This document shows, piece by piece, positions 53,640 to 63,122 of a stretch of DNA of 64,000 nucleotides; within the stretch, counting starts at the first letter, position 1; every line of letters starts with the position of its first letter. Both the position numbers and the translations under genes were made by a program. The stretch spans positions 7,434,256 to 7,498,255 of the forward strand of contig NZ_CP071793.1 in the NCBI RefSeq assembly GCF_017498545.1, in the 5' to 3' direction. This DNA is from Sulfidibacter corallicola. GTDB lineage: Bacteria; Acidobacteriota; Holophagae; Acanthopleuribacterales; Acanthopleuribacteraceae. The notes beneath the pieces are model-generated. The model had not been told where the DNA came from. It did not search any database and was given only the letters and a program-made list of their open reading frames with translations.

Positions 53640-55605
53640 ACGCATCTCTCGGGATTCGGGCGCTCCAAGCAGGTTTGCTTCCGAAGGGTCGCGGACCAGC
53701 GGGCATACCCAGCTCGATTTCGGGTAAGAAACCACGCGAAGCGAGCCAGCATGGTGGTCCCGGCTACCTGAGAGGATCGTCGGGCAGGGCCGGTAAGGCC
53801 CAGTAGGTGCGACCGCTGGTCGCACATTCCGAAGCCGAATGCTTCAATGCTCTAGCAATGGGCTGGACTTCTCTCTTTCAAGTCTGGAACCTGCGATGCG
53901 CGGATCACTTCGACAAGTTCATCCGGCGGGCTTACCGCCCCTGCTGAACCTACCGGGCACGACGCATCTCTCGGCATTCGGGCACTCCAAGCAGGTTTGC
54001 TTCTGAAGCGTCGCGGAACAGCGGGCATACCCAGCTCGATTTCGAGTAAGAAACCACGCGAAGCGAGCCAGCATGGTGGTCCCGGCTGCCTGAGAGGATC
54101 GTCGTGCCCGGTAGGTGCGACCGCTGGTCGCACATTCCGAAGCCGAATGCTTCAATGCTCTAGCAATGGGCTGGACTTCTCTCTTTCAAGTCTGGAACCT
54201 GCGATGCGCGGATCGTTTCGACAAGTTCATCCGGCGGGCTTACCGCCCCTGCTGAACCTACCGGGCACGACGAATCTCTCGGGATTCGGGCGCTCCAAGC
54301 AGGTTTGCTTCTGAAGGGTCGCGGAACAGCGGGCATACCCAGCTCGATTTCGGGTAAGAAACCACGCGAAGCGAGCCAGCATGGTGGTCCCGGCTGCCTG
54401 AGAGGATCGTCGGGCACGGCCGGTATGGCAGGGCCGGTAAGGCCCGGTAGGTGCGACCGCTGGTCGCACATTCCGAAGCCGAATGCTTCAATGCTCTAGC
54501 AATGGGCTGGACTTCTCTCTTTCAAGTCTGGAACCTGCGATGCGCGGATCGCTTCGACAAGTTCATCCGGCGGGCTTACCGCCCCTGCTGAACCTACCGG
54601 GCACGACGCATCTCTCGGGATTCGGGCGCTCCAAGCAGGTTTGCTTCTGAAGGGTCGCGGACCAGCGGGCATCCCCAGCTCGATTTCGGGTAAGAAACCA
54701 CGCGAAGCGAGCCAGCATGGTGATCCCGGCTGCCTGAGAGGATCGTCGGGCACGGCCGGTATGGCAGGGCCGGTAAGGCCCGGTAGGTGCGACCGCTGGT
54801 CGCACATTCCGAAGCCGAATGCTTCAATGCTCTAGCAATGGGCTGGACTTCTCTCTTTCAAGTCTGGAACCTGCGATGCGCGGATCGCTTCGACAAGTTC
54901 ATCCGGCGGGCTTACCGCCCCTGCTGAACCTACCGGGCACGACGCATCTCTCGGGATTCGGGCGCTCCAAGCAGGTTTGCTTCTGAAGGGTCGCGGACCA
55001 GCGGGCATCCCCAGCTCGATTTCGGGTAAGAAACCACGCGAAGCGAGCCAGCATGGTGATCCCGGCTGCCTGAGAGGATCGTCGTGCCCGGTAGGTGCGA
55101 CCGCTGGTCGCACATTCCGAAGCCGAATGCTTCAATGCTCTAGCAATGGGCTGGACTTCTCTCTTTCAAGTCTGGAACCTGCGATGCGCGGATTGCTTCG
55201 ACAAGTTCATCCGGCGGGCTTACCGCCCCTGCTGAACCTACCGGGCACGACGCATCTCTCGGGATTCGGGCGCTCCAAGCAGGTTTGCTTCTGAAGGGTC
55301 GCGGACCAGCGGGCATCCCCAGCTCGATTTCGGGTAAGAAACCACGCGAAGCGAGCCAGCAAGGTGGTCCCGGCTGCCTGAGAGGATCGTCGTGCCCGGT
55401 AGGTGCGACCGCTGGTCGCACATTCCGAAGCCGAATGCTTCAATGCTTTAGCAAGGGGCTGGACTTCTCTCTTTCAAGTCTGGAACCTGCGATGCGCGGA
55501 TTGCTTCGACAAGTTCATCCGGCGGATGAACCTACCGGGCACGACGAATCTCTCGGGATTCGGGCGCTCCAAGCAGGTTTGCTTCTGAAGAGTCGCGAAT
55601 TGCTC
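53640..55605 (+). repeat. Tandem array of ~308/336-bp intergenic repeats (family 1)
   Basis: Six copies of the anchor TCTAGCAATGGGCTGGACTT start at 53851, 54159, 54495, 54831, 55139 and 55447, giving periods of 308, 336, 336, 308 and 308. The long units carry 28 extra bases (a GGCACGGCCGGTATGGCAGG segment). Every unit contains the perfect hairpin GTGCGACC-GCT-GGTCGCAC, a GGCGGGCTTACCGCCC hairpin and CTACCGGGCACGACGCATCT. Adjacent units are >95 % identical by eye. 308 is not a multiple of 3, so the short frames inside are not conserved as one protein. The first and last units are partial. Confidence 0.95.
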
Positions 55606-55875
55606 AACCAATCGAAGTGACCTGGCATGGATAGAAATCGATCATCGAGAGATCTGGAGGCGCGACTTATCTGCTTCGCTCTGTTACTACTTGCTCTTGC
55701 GAAGCCTGGGCCGCTTCGAAGTGTCGGCCGGGCCGGCTCTCAAAGCATGCGGGAACCCCTCGTATGAATCACTTCGACAAGTTCATCCGGCGGGCTTACC
55801 GCCCCTGATGAACCTACCGGGCACGACGCATCTCTCGGGATTCGGGCACTCCAAGCCGATTCGTTTCAAAGGAGC
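55606..55875 (+). repeat. Diverged family 1 modules flanking the array
   Basis: 55,609-55,640 (TTGCTCAACCAATCGAAGTG, ACCTGGCA) is the reverse complement of 3,785-3,812. 55,700-55,790 is the inverted GCATG/GGCCGG module of 44.0 kb. 55,765-55,865 is another partial array unit (AAGTTCATCCGGCGGGCTTA, CGGGATTCGGGCACTCC). The end lies ten bases before the stop of the flavoenzyme gene. Confidence 0.75.
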
Positions 55876-55884
55876 GTGCTTCCG

Positions 55885-57156
55885 TCAATCGCGCTTGTAG
55901 ACATCGAGGTCTTGGTTTTTCAAGGTGAACAGGGCGTCGAGGGTTGTATCCCGATCCTGCTCCAGCAGGCGTGCGGCCACGTAACGGCCCAGTGCCGGTC
56001 CGTGTTTGTAGCCATGACCCGCGCCGCCACCGACCATCCAGACGTTGGGCCACTCCGGATGCCGATCCACCAGGAAATCACCATTGACGCTGTCCGTCAC
56101 CTGGCAGACTCGGGTTTCGATGATCGGCTGGTCGGCCAGCAAGGGGAACCGATAGGCCAGAAAGTCGCGAACACGCTTGGTTTGGTAGGCGTTTACATGG
56201 CGGCCGTCCATGTCCGGGTCGATGTCGTTGCGCTCATCCATCGGACAGAGTTTCATGCCCCGGCCTTCGAACGAAGGGAAACCGTAATAGGTCGCGAACC
56301 TGGGATCTTTGGCCGGGCCGCGAAAACCCCAGACGGGAAGCTCGGGGACCGAAAATCGAAGATCGCCGGCTGGTGGGCCGACGAAGAATACGTCGCGGCG
56401 GACCGGCCTCAATTTCCTTCCCAAAACCTGGGGAAAGAGCTTCGGCAACCAGGGACCGCAGGCGAACACGAAGATGTCGGCGTTCAAATGCGTGCCGTCA
56501 CTCAACGACAGGGTCTCGAGTTTGGCCTGTTTCACCTTGCCGGGCTGGGCCTTGGCGAGCCGAAGGGATCCACCGGCGGTGCGAAACCTCTGGGCCACGA
56601 CGCGGCAGGCCTCGCGCGCACGCAACAGGCCAGCAGTCGGATTGTAGAGACCCAGCTCGATGCCGTCCATGTGAATTTGGGGCCAGCGTTTCACGAGCTC
56701 CTGCGAAGACAAAATTTCGCTGGGTACCCCCGCCGCTTCCAATCGATCCCTGGCGGAAAGGCAGGTTTTGGCACCCTTGGGGGAGGCGAGCAGGAGACGC
56801 CCGGTTTTCGTGAACAAGGTCGTGTTCCATTGGTCCTGCCAATGCCGCCACAGCTCCATCGCCTGAATCGCCAGGTTCATGTAGGGCAGGCGCGTGCCGT
56901 AATCCTCGCGGATCAGCCGCGTTTCTCCTCCCGAGCTCGATCGCGAATGGCCCGGTGCATAAGCGTCGACCAGCGTGACTCGTGCGCCGGCGAGTTGGGC
57001 GTACCAGGCAGTCCAGCCGCCAAACACGCCGGCTCCGATGACCACGACGTGCGGTTTGGGTCCTGACCTTCGGGCAGGCGCGGTCCTGGCCGCGGATGCA
57101 CTCCCGAGCGCTCCGGTTTGAATGGCTGAGATCTTGAGAAACGTTCTTCTATCCAA
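55885..57156 (-). CDS. FAD-dependent amine oxidase of the sarcosine oxidase/N-methyltryptophan oxidase family
   Basis: 423 residues. An N-terminal RRTFLKIS-type twin-arginine leader suggests Tat export with cofactor bound. The Rossmann FAD motif VVVIGAGVFGGWTAWYAQL (~37-55) is followed by the DAO signature GGETRLIREDYG. Late in the sequence, RVCQVTDSVNGDFLVDRHPE aligns with the MSOX/MTOX region whose Cys binds FAD covalently, and VWMVGGGAGHGYKHGPALG is the C-terminal FAD-contact motif. The family oxidises secondary or tertiary N-methyl amines with O2; substrate unknown. The start is TTG 57156 with AGGAAGGA upstream. Its stop is directly adjacent to the repeat region. Confidence 0.9.
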   Translation of the reverse strand: MDRRTFLKISAIQTGALGSASAARTAPARRSGPKPHVVVIGAGVFGGWTAWYAQLAGARVTLVDAYAPGHSRSSSGGETRLIREDYGTRLPYMNLAIQAMELWRHWQDQWNTTLFTKTGRLLLASPKGAKTCLSARDRLEAAGVPSEILSSQELVKRWPQIHMDGIELGLYNPTAGLLRAREACRVVAQRFRTAGGSLRLAKAQPGKVKQAKLETLSLSDGTHLNADIFVFACGPWLPKLFPQVLGRKLRPVRRDVFFVGPPAGDLRFSVPELPVWGFRGPAKDPRFATYYGFPSFEGRGMKLCPMDERNDIDPDMDGRHVNAYQTKRVRDFLAYRFPLLADQPIIETRVCQVTDSVNGDFLVDRHPEWPNVWMVGGGAGHGYKHGPALGRYVAARLLEQDRDTTLDALFTLKNQDLDVYKRD

Positions 57157-57975
57157 AATGATCCTTCCTCATCCGTTTGTTGCTCGATTCACGAGGGTGG
57201 CCTCATGTGTGGGACCTGTTTCGGGTGGCTGGGGTGACCGGATTCCCGTCTTCCAAAGCCGATGGGCACGGAAGCACCGCCCCAGGTCACGTGTTGACAG
57301 GGGACACGCCACGATAACCGAAAGGCCCCGTTCCTCCTGTGCGCCAAAAGGCTTGGTTTCGCACTTGAACTCGAGGGTTTCATAGTATGTGATGGCGTGC
57401 TGTGACCAGGAGGATTCGGAGTATGTGGCCTCGGAGCACTCCAGGATTCAAGCTCCATGAATCTAGGGTTTGAGGTATGGTGGGCCGGCTCGAAAATGGT
57501 TGTGAGATTGGCGGGAATGTGGGGAGCGTTCGATTCTGAAAATACATCTGAACCGAATATGGCGATTAAATGAAAAAATAATTCTATTACCTTCGTTGTA
57601 GGAGACCGTCCATCCCATACTAACGGGAGCGTCGTTCCGAGGCAAGTGGTAAATGAGAAGGGGTTATCGTTTTTTTGCGTGAAGGCCCAAAGGCGATCGG
57701 GGATGAGTCCCACCAGGCACCGCACCGCAGGCCCTCTCCATCAAGCATCGAGCTGCATCGCAAAGCAGAGATTCATGGCACCGCGGCCGTGCCGCCGGCG
57801 ACCTCGTGCTCGTGCTGGCGATCGGCGTCATCCAGAACGAGGGCCGAATCCGGGCGCGCGAGGCTGTCCGCTGATCTCCCGTTCCAGTGCGGCCACGTTG
57901 GCGGCCGAATCCGGGCGCGCGGGGCTGTCCGTCCGAGAAAGGCTTCAGGATCGACGGACTTTGTGGCGCCCGCCG
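57157..57975. other. Intergenic with a 29-bp direct repeat, no gene supported
   Basis: 57,540-57,600 is AT-rich. A 29-base direct repeat (GGCCGAATCCGGGCGCGCG then RGGCTGTCCG) occurs at 57842-57870 and 57903-57931 with one mismatch. On the minus strand, 57,770-57,975 has coding-like third-position bias in changing frames, as in a decayed gene fragment following the regulator, but no intact start or frame. Confidence 0.45.
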
Positions 57976-60105
57976 TCAATCGGTGGCACGCCGCGCCAGG
58001 ATGAGATCGCTTTGGTAGGCTTCCACCCGCCCAATCAAGATGCGGCTGCCGTCAGGCGACAAGGACAGTCCCGGGTACGGCGACAACATGAAGATCGGGT
58101 AGGTCCGCGTGACCTGGGTTTTCGAAAACTCGTGAAAGGCCAGCTCCAAACCTCGGCGTCCCCGGTCGCGGACGTAATAAATACCCTCGTGGCCCGGTAT
58201 CCAATCCATACCGTTGACCGGATCGAGGTCCGCCACCACGCAACTCGCTGGGCCGCCCGCGAGCGGCATGCTCCAGATCCCTCGATCGTCGCGTTTGTGG
58301 AAGTAGAGACGGCCGTCTCGTACTCCCTCCACGCAGCGAAAGCCGCCCTGGGTGGTGACTGGCTCCAGCTCGTCGGTTTCCGGGTGTTTGCGCCATATCT
58401 GCCAGTCGCCTGAGCGGTTGGAACCGAAGTAAATCCAGCCATTCGAAGCCCAGAACGGCGCCACGACCAAGTGGTTGTCCGCGTGTAGCGATCGAATCTC
58501 ACCGGCTTCGGTCGACACGATTCGCAAAGCGGCTCGGCCGTCCTCGTGCGTGTCGAACACGATCTCCGAGTCCGACGGCGACCAGGAGAAAGACGCGATG
58601 AACGGACCATGCAAATGTGTCACGCGTCGCGGGGTCCCGTTTGCCGTGGCCTGCAGCCAAATCTCCGTCGCACCGGTCCGATCGGAGATAAAGGCCAGGC
58701 CGACGCCCTTCCCGTCGTAACGCGGGTGGTATTCGAGTCGGGTGGACGCCAGATTCGAGGGGTCTTGGGTGAGGACGCCATCTGCAAGGTTGAGGGACAT
58801 GATGTTGGGGTCGCAGGAAACTTCCTGGAATACGAAGCCACCCGCATCATGAGCGTCGGGTTTGTGCGGGTGCTTGGCGGGGACCGGCAGCCATTGCACG
58901 GACGCCCTGTCGGGATCGACGCGCCACAAGGCTCGTGGCGGCGTGCGATCCGAGGAAAACACCAGGCCGCCGTCACTGTCCCAGGTCAGTCCCACGATCC
59001 CGGCGTGATCGAAGGTCAGGCGCGTCAACTCCCGCGTCGACACGTGGTACAAAAACAAATCACCGCTCCAAGGCGACCATGTGCGCAAAAAAGCGAGGCG
59101 GTCTCCCTCGGGCGAGAAAATCGGGTCGCGATCACCAAGTCCCCGTTCGCTCGGCGCCACGGGGAGCTGGATGTCGCCTTTCGTCCGATTCCATAATCCA
59201 AGGTGGAACCGGCCCTCCACCTGAAACGCAAAGACCAACGACTCGCCGTCCGGTGACCAATCGACGGATTGGATGAGGTGCCGATCGCCCGTGTCCACTC
59301 GCGAAATGTCGCCGGTCGCCAGCTCATACATGAAAAGCCCGGTTTCTTCGGCGCCCGCGCCGGCGCGAATGAAAGCGATCATGCGACCATCGGGCGACCA
59401 TGCCGGGGCCAGATCGTCGCCTGGCGCCCGCGTCATTCGGACGGGCTCACTACTGGCCAGATCGCGCAGGTAGAGGTCGTATTCGGCGTGCATATTGGGT
59501 CGCCATGCGAAGGCGATGCGCTTGCCATCGGGTGAAAAAGCGGGGTCGATTTCCAGGCCCGGTGAACTGGTGAACGGCGTCACCGCATACCGCACGGGGT
59601 TCGGTGCGACCTCCTGGGAAGGGGAGGGGGCGGGGGCTGGCCGCCACCACCAGACGAGCAGCACGGCCACGGCCAGGAAAAGGGGGGCTTGCCATTTGAA
59701 TCGGATCTTGGAGTCGGAGGCGCGAGGCCCTGTGTGCTCGACCGTGGGCGATTCGGCCTGGTCCGAGCTCTCCGGGCCGGGTGGGCTCGGCTCGCCCGGG
59801 ACGGCGATCAACCGGTAGCCGACCCGCGGTACCGTTTCGATGAATTCCGGGGTTCGCGCCTTGTCGCCCAAGCACTTGCGTAAATCCCAAATCAAATGTT
59901 TGAGGACGCTCTCGGACACCTCGTACCCACCCCAGATGAAGACCCGTAACTCATCCTTGGTCACGGGATTGGGCGCATGCTCCGCCAGGCACACCAAGGC
60001 GCGCATCATCTTTGGTTCGATGGTGACGACGCGATCGCCCGCTTGGATGCGGTTCAAGCCGGGAAACACTAGGTAGCGACCCATGGAAAAAGGGGCGGTG
60101 TCCAA
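57976..60105 (-). CDS. Membrane-anchored winged-helix regulator with periplasmic PD40 (TolB-like) propeller
   Basis: 709 residues. The start is TTG 60105 with GGAGG exactly 7 bases upstream. Residues ~1-105 are an OmpR/CadC-type winged helix (LVCLAEHAPNPVTKDELRVFIWGG, VLKHLIWDLRKCLGD, IETVPRVGYRL). After a Pro/Ser/Glu-rich linker comes one membrane helix (WQAPLFLAVAVLLVWWW, ~143-162), and the rest is a WD40-like PD40 propeller with repeated P-x-F/W-S-P-D-G signatures (DPAFSPDGKRIAFAW, APAWSPDGRMIAFIR, SVDWSPDGESLVFAF). This CadC-like one-component architecture is common in Acidobacteria: a cytoplasmic DNA-binding head with an external sensor. It is divergent from the amidohydrolase operon, and 11-bp direct repeats lie between the two. 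Confidence 0.94.
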   Translation of the reverse strand: MDTAPFSMGRYLVFPGLNRIQAGDRVVTIEPKMMRALVCLAEHAPNPVTKDELRVFIWGGYEVSESVLKHLIWDLRKCLGDKARTPEFIETVPRVGYRLIAVPGEPSPPGPESSDQAESPTVEHTGPRASDSKIRFKWQAPLFLAVAVLLVWWWRPAPAPSPSQEVAPNPVRYAVTPFTSSPGLEIDPAFSPDGKRIAFAWRPNMHAEYDLYLRDLASSEPVRMTRAPGDDLAPAWSPDGRMIAFIRAGAGAEETGLFMYELATGDISRVDTGDRHLIQSVDWSPDGESLVFAFQVEGRFHLGLWNRTKGDIQLPVAPSERGLGDRDPIFSPEGDRLAFLRTWSPWSGDLFLYHVSTRELTRLTFDHAGIVGLTWDSDGGLVFSSDRTPPRALWRVDPDRASVQWLPVPAKHPHKPDAHDAGGFVFQEVSCDPNIMSLNLADGVLTQDPSNLASTRLEYHPRYDGKGVGLAFISDRTGATEIWLQATANGTPRRVTHLHGPFIASFSWSPSDSEIVFDTHEDGRAALRIVSTEAGEIRSLHADNHLVVAPFWASNGWIYFGSNRSGDWQIWRKHPETDELEPVTTQGGFRCVEGVRDGRLYFHKRDDRGIWSMPLAGGPASCVVADLDPVNGMDWIPGHEGIYYVRDRGRRGLELAFHEFSKTQVTRTYPIFMLSPYPGLSLSPDGSRILIGRVEAYQSDLILARRATD

Positions 60106-60208
60106 ACCGCTGCCTCCGGAAAAAGGGTTCCCTAAGGGTAAAGCGAGCATCCGCATTTCGGAATGCGGCCTACGCGTCATTTTAGATCACAAACGCACCC
60201 CATTCGGC

Positions 60209-60313
60209 AAAAGACACCAAAAAGACACCACGTCAAACCGGCTGCAGGTTTTTTTCAGTTTGTTGTTTTTATTGAAGTTAGGTGCCAAATCGAAAAGACA
60301 CCGAAAAGACACG
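60209..60313. promoter_or_regulatory. Two pairs of 11-bp direct repeats between divergent promoters (probable operator)
   Basis: AAAAGACACC occurs at 60209-60218 and 60220-60229, then AAAAGACACC at 60293-60302 and AAAAGACACG at 60304-60313. Within each pair the period is 11 bases; between pairs it is 84 bases, eight helical turns. Direct repeats at one-turn spacing are how OmpR/CadC-type winged helices bind. Candidate -10 boxes lie outside: TAAAAT at 60184-60179 (minus strand) and TACACT near 60336 (plus strand), each ~22-24 bases from the nearest repeat. Confidence 0.6.
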
Positions 60314-60408
60314 ATCCTGTGAATCGCGGCCCCCGTACACTGGTCGAAATTACCGTAACCAAAAGGGCGATCCAAGCGGAACACCCGATTTCACGAGGGG
60401 GAAAGGAG

Positions 60409-62148
60409 ATGTTTAAATTCGTTTTCGCGATGCTGTTGGTGTGGGGCCTGAGTTTTGCCACGGCACATGAGCTCACCGCGTTCCGAAACGTCAACGTGAT
60501 TCCGATGGAAGGTGCCAAGGCCATCCTCGTGAATCAAACGGTCGTTGTGAAACACGGCATCATCGAGCGAATCGGGCCAACCGCCAAAATGACCGTTCCC
60601 AAAGATGCGACCGTGATCGAGGCCAAGGGCAAGTTTCTGATTCCGGGTTTGGTGGATACCGCGATTTATGGCTTGGATCCCCATGCCTTGTTCGACTGGA
60701 CCTCTCACGGCATCACCGCGGTGCGACACATGCGCGCGGCGGAAGTCGTCCAAAGCTGGCGGCCACGCGTGGACCATGATTTTTTCCTGGCGCCGGACCT
60801 TTACTTGAGCTGGCACCTGATCGCGAGTACCAACGATCGTATCCGCGGGCCTTACATCACGGTTGACGATGAGGACGACGCCAAGAAAGTCGTCAGGGAC
60901 CATGGGGATCGCGGTTACGACTTCATCCGCGCCACACGCGACCTCACCCCGACCGCGTTCCACGCGCTCCTGACCGAGGCGAATCGGCATGATTTCCCGG
61001 TGTTGGGTTACGTTCCCAAGGGCGTGCTTGTGGAAGACATGGGACCCATGATTTCACTCGAGGGCCTGGATGCCCTGGTCGCCTCCTCGCAATCGAAAGA
61101 TTCGCCTTTTCGAGATGGTGTGCCTCGAAGCGACGGGGTCCGTGCCTATGGCTTCATCGACGAGGCCGCCTTCGCCCGCAACGCGGCGCTGCTTGCGCGA
61201 CGTGGGGTGGTCGTCTCGCTGTCTTTGACGGGTCTGATGTCGGCCCGCGCGGACGAGGCCCAAACGCGCGCCTTCTTGGCCCGACCCGAATGGCGCTTCG
61301 TGGGCCCCGAGTACCAGCGTTTTTTCGATCCCTTGCGAAATGCCGAACAAAGCGAGGCGGAACGGGCCGATCTGGCCCAGGCCAAAGTGCGATTGCCTCG
61401 GCTACTCGAACTGTTGCGTGATGCGAAGGTGCCCATCGCGATCGGGAGCGCCGCGACGCGTGGGCTTCACTTGTCGGGATTCGACTATGGCCGCGAATTA
61501 AATCTGCTCGTCGAGATGGGGTTCACGCCCGCCCAGGCATTGCGTGCCGCCACCGTGAACGGCGCCCGAGCGCTGAACGCGAGCCGCACCCTCGGCACCG
61601 TGGTCGAGGGGAAACGCGCCAATCTGGTGCTGCTCAACGGAAATCCGCTGGAACGAATCGAGCACGCGGGCGACCTCGCGGGTGTCCTGCTGCGTGGCCG
61701 CTGGCTGCCTCGAGCCGAACTGGAGCGTCGCCGCGCGGAACGGGCCGTTTTCTTCGAACGCGAGATCGAGTTATTGAAGCGAATCCGCGAACAAGGTGCT
61801 GCCCCGCTATTGGCCGAGTACAAGGCCGCCCGCGAGAAAGACCCCGATCTGCAATGGTTCCGTGAGTGGACCCTGGTTCGCGTGGGTTACAACTATCTGT
61901 ATCGCTCGAAGGATCTCGAACGGGCGACCGGGGTGTTCGAACTGATGGCTGCGAGCTACCCTGACCTGTTCAATTCCTACGATTGCTTGGGTGAAGCGCA
62001 CCTGGTCGCTGGTCGACTTGACCTGGCCAAGTCCAATTACGAGAAGTGTTTGGAGTTGCGGCCAGGCTTCCAAAACGCGCTCGAGAAGCTGGCGGAAATC
62101 AACGCAGCGGCGACGAACTCGGCCAAGGGAAAGGAGAGTCGGCCATGA
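60409..62148 (+). CDS. Exported amidohydrolase-fold protein without metal ligands, with C-terminal TPR
   Basis: 579 residues from ATG 60409 (GAGGGGG upstream). Signal peptide FVFAMLLVWGLSFATA. Residues ~22-450 follow the amidohydrolase plan: an N-terminal beta-sandwich, the barrel entry KFLIPGLVDTAIYG (79-88), and late signatures FDYGRELNLLVEMGFTPAQALRAATVNGARAL and GTVVEGKRANLVLLNGNPLE. The HxH metal motif that normally follows PGLxD is replaced by TAIYG, and the usual Asp in xGTDxx is replaced in IAIGSAATRG (~345-352). It is therefore probably not a metal-dependent hydrolase. Residues ~500-579 are TPR-like (YLYRSKDLERATGVFELMAASYP, CLGEAHLVAGRLDLAKSNYEKCLEL). The next gene overlaps by four bases (ATGA). 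Confidence 0.85.
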   Translation: MFKFVFAMLLVWGLSFATAHELTAFRNVNVIPMEGAKAILVNQTVVVKHGIIERIGPTAKMTVPKDATVIEAKGKFLIPGLVDTAIYGLDPHALFDWTSHGITAVRHMRAAEVVQSWRPRVDHDFFLAPDLYLSWHLIASTNDRIRGPYITVDDEDDAKKVVRDHGDRGYDFIRATRDLTPTAFHALLTEANRHDFPVLGYVPKGVLVEDMGPMISLEGLDALVASSQSKDSPFRDGVPRSDGVRAYGFIDEAAFARNAALLARRGVVVSLSLTGLMSARADEAQTRAFLARPEWRFVGPEYQRFFDPLRNAEQSEAERADLAQAKVRLPRLLELLRDAKVPIAIGSAATRGLHLSGFDYGRELNLLVEMGFTPAQALRAATVNGARALNASRTLGTVVEGKRANLVLLNGNPLERIEHAGDLAGVLLRGRWLPRAELERRRAERAVFFEREIELLKRIREQGAAPLLAEYKAAREKDPDLQWFREWTLVRVGYNYLYRSKDLERATGVFELMAASYPDLFNSYDCLGEAHLVAGRLDLAKSNYEKCLELRPGFQNALEKLAEINAAATNSAKGKESRP

Positions 62149-62894
62149 ACGGGCGATCCATACTCTTTGCGATTTGGTGCGGGTTCACGTTTGCGACGCC
62201 CGCATTGGGACAAGACATGGCCAATGCTCTCGACCTCCTGGCCAGCGCGCGAGAGAGAGGCGCCGTCACCGCGTGGCGCTCGGCTCATGCCGCCTTCGAA
62301 TCCGCGACAAACCAGCCGGCCCACCAAGTGGAGGCCCACTACTACGCCGGATTCTGTAGCTTCGCACTGGCCGTGACGCCCGGTGTGGAAGATCCCATCC
62401 GTTGGATGAACGAGGCGGTCTCTCATTTATTTCGTGCTCAGGACATCGATGCGCGCCATGCCGAGGCGAGCGCCCTACTGGCCCTCGCTTTGGCGCTTGG
62501 CAACCGGCTCGACCCCAAACGATGCACCGCGGGTTTCTTTAACCCCGGTGCCCTGGTCAATCGCGCCCGGCACGAGGAGCCCGACAACCCGCGAGTCGCG
62601 TTGATCGCGGCGATGTGGCTGACGCTCAACCAGTCGACGGTCAGCGACTCGCACGAGAAAATCCGAGGGCGTTTGTCCCGGGCCGACCGGCTCTTCGCGA
62701 ATGAGGCGGAGCGCGACGCACCGAAGCCGTGGGGCTCGGTCGAGCACCGGGCTTGGCGGACCCTCGTGTTGCGGACCCTGGACGACGAACCCCGAACGGC
62801 AGGGATCCCCGCGAGCTGGGCCGACCAAACCGTCCTGCCGCGCCTGTTCCGGACAACGGCCAATGCGACCGACAGTAAACCGGGACCGCCCTAG
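62145..62894 (+). CDS. Secreted helical protein coupled to the amidohydrolase-like gene, unknown function
   Basis: 249 residues. The ATG overlaps the preceding stop (ATGA), with AAAGGAG eight bases upstream, so it is translated with the amidohydrolase-like protein. Signal peptide SILFAIWCGFTFATPALG. The mature protein is helical with TPR-like character (HYYAGFCSFALA, AVSHLFRAQDIDARHAEASALLALALALG) and a Cys in RCTAGFF. No enzyme motif is seen. Coupling suggests a complex with the upstream protein in the periplasm, consistent with both carrying TPR-like parts. Confidence 0.83.
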   Translation: MNGRSILFAIWCGFTFATPALGQDMANALDLLASARERGAVTAWRSAHAAFESATNQPAHQVEAHYYAGFCSFALAVTPGVEDPIRWMNEAVSHLFRAQDIDARHAEASALLALALALGNRLDPKRCTAGFFNPGALVNRARHEEPDNPRVALIAAMWLTLNQSTVSDSHEKIRGRLSRADRLFANEAERDAPKPWGSVEHRAWRTLVLRTLDDEPRTAGIPASWADQTVLPRLFRTTANATDSKPGPP

Positions 62895-63122
62895 GGGGCC
62901 GGACCCGCCGAGGGCGCCAGGGGAGACGCCCGATGGTGCCCGTCTTCTTTTTACCTGTGGGGTCGGAGAAGGTCGGGCACCCCTGGTGTCTCGGTGTGCT
63001 TTCCGGGATTCGAATGTGGCCTGTTGCGAAGTCGGTATCGGTGCCGGTTCCCATCGTGGGCCGAACCCGGATCCTCACGGGAACGCGTGGGACCCAGGCG
63101 CGTCGTGGGCTTCCGGGCTCCT
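62895..63122. other. Convergent intergenic region
   Basis: Lies between the stops of two convergent genes. AGACG (62924-62928) and CGTCT (62941-62945) can form a short stem followed by TCTTTTT, a weak terminator for the plus-strand operon. Nothing else is recognised. Confidence 0.35.

Noticed and set aside
53640..55605. Short minus-strand frames of 61-103 codons repeated in each array unit
   Set aside because: The 308-bp units are not a multiple of three, frames differ between units, and the conserved features are hairpins, not codons.
53640..55605. CRISPR array
   Set aside because: Units are 308-336 bp with no alternating short repeats and unique spacers; no cas genes in the window.
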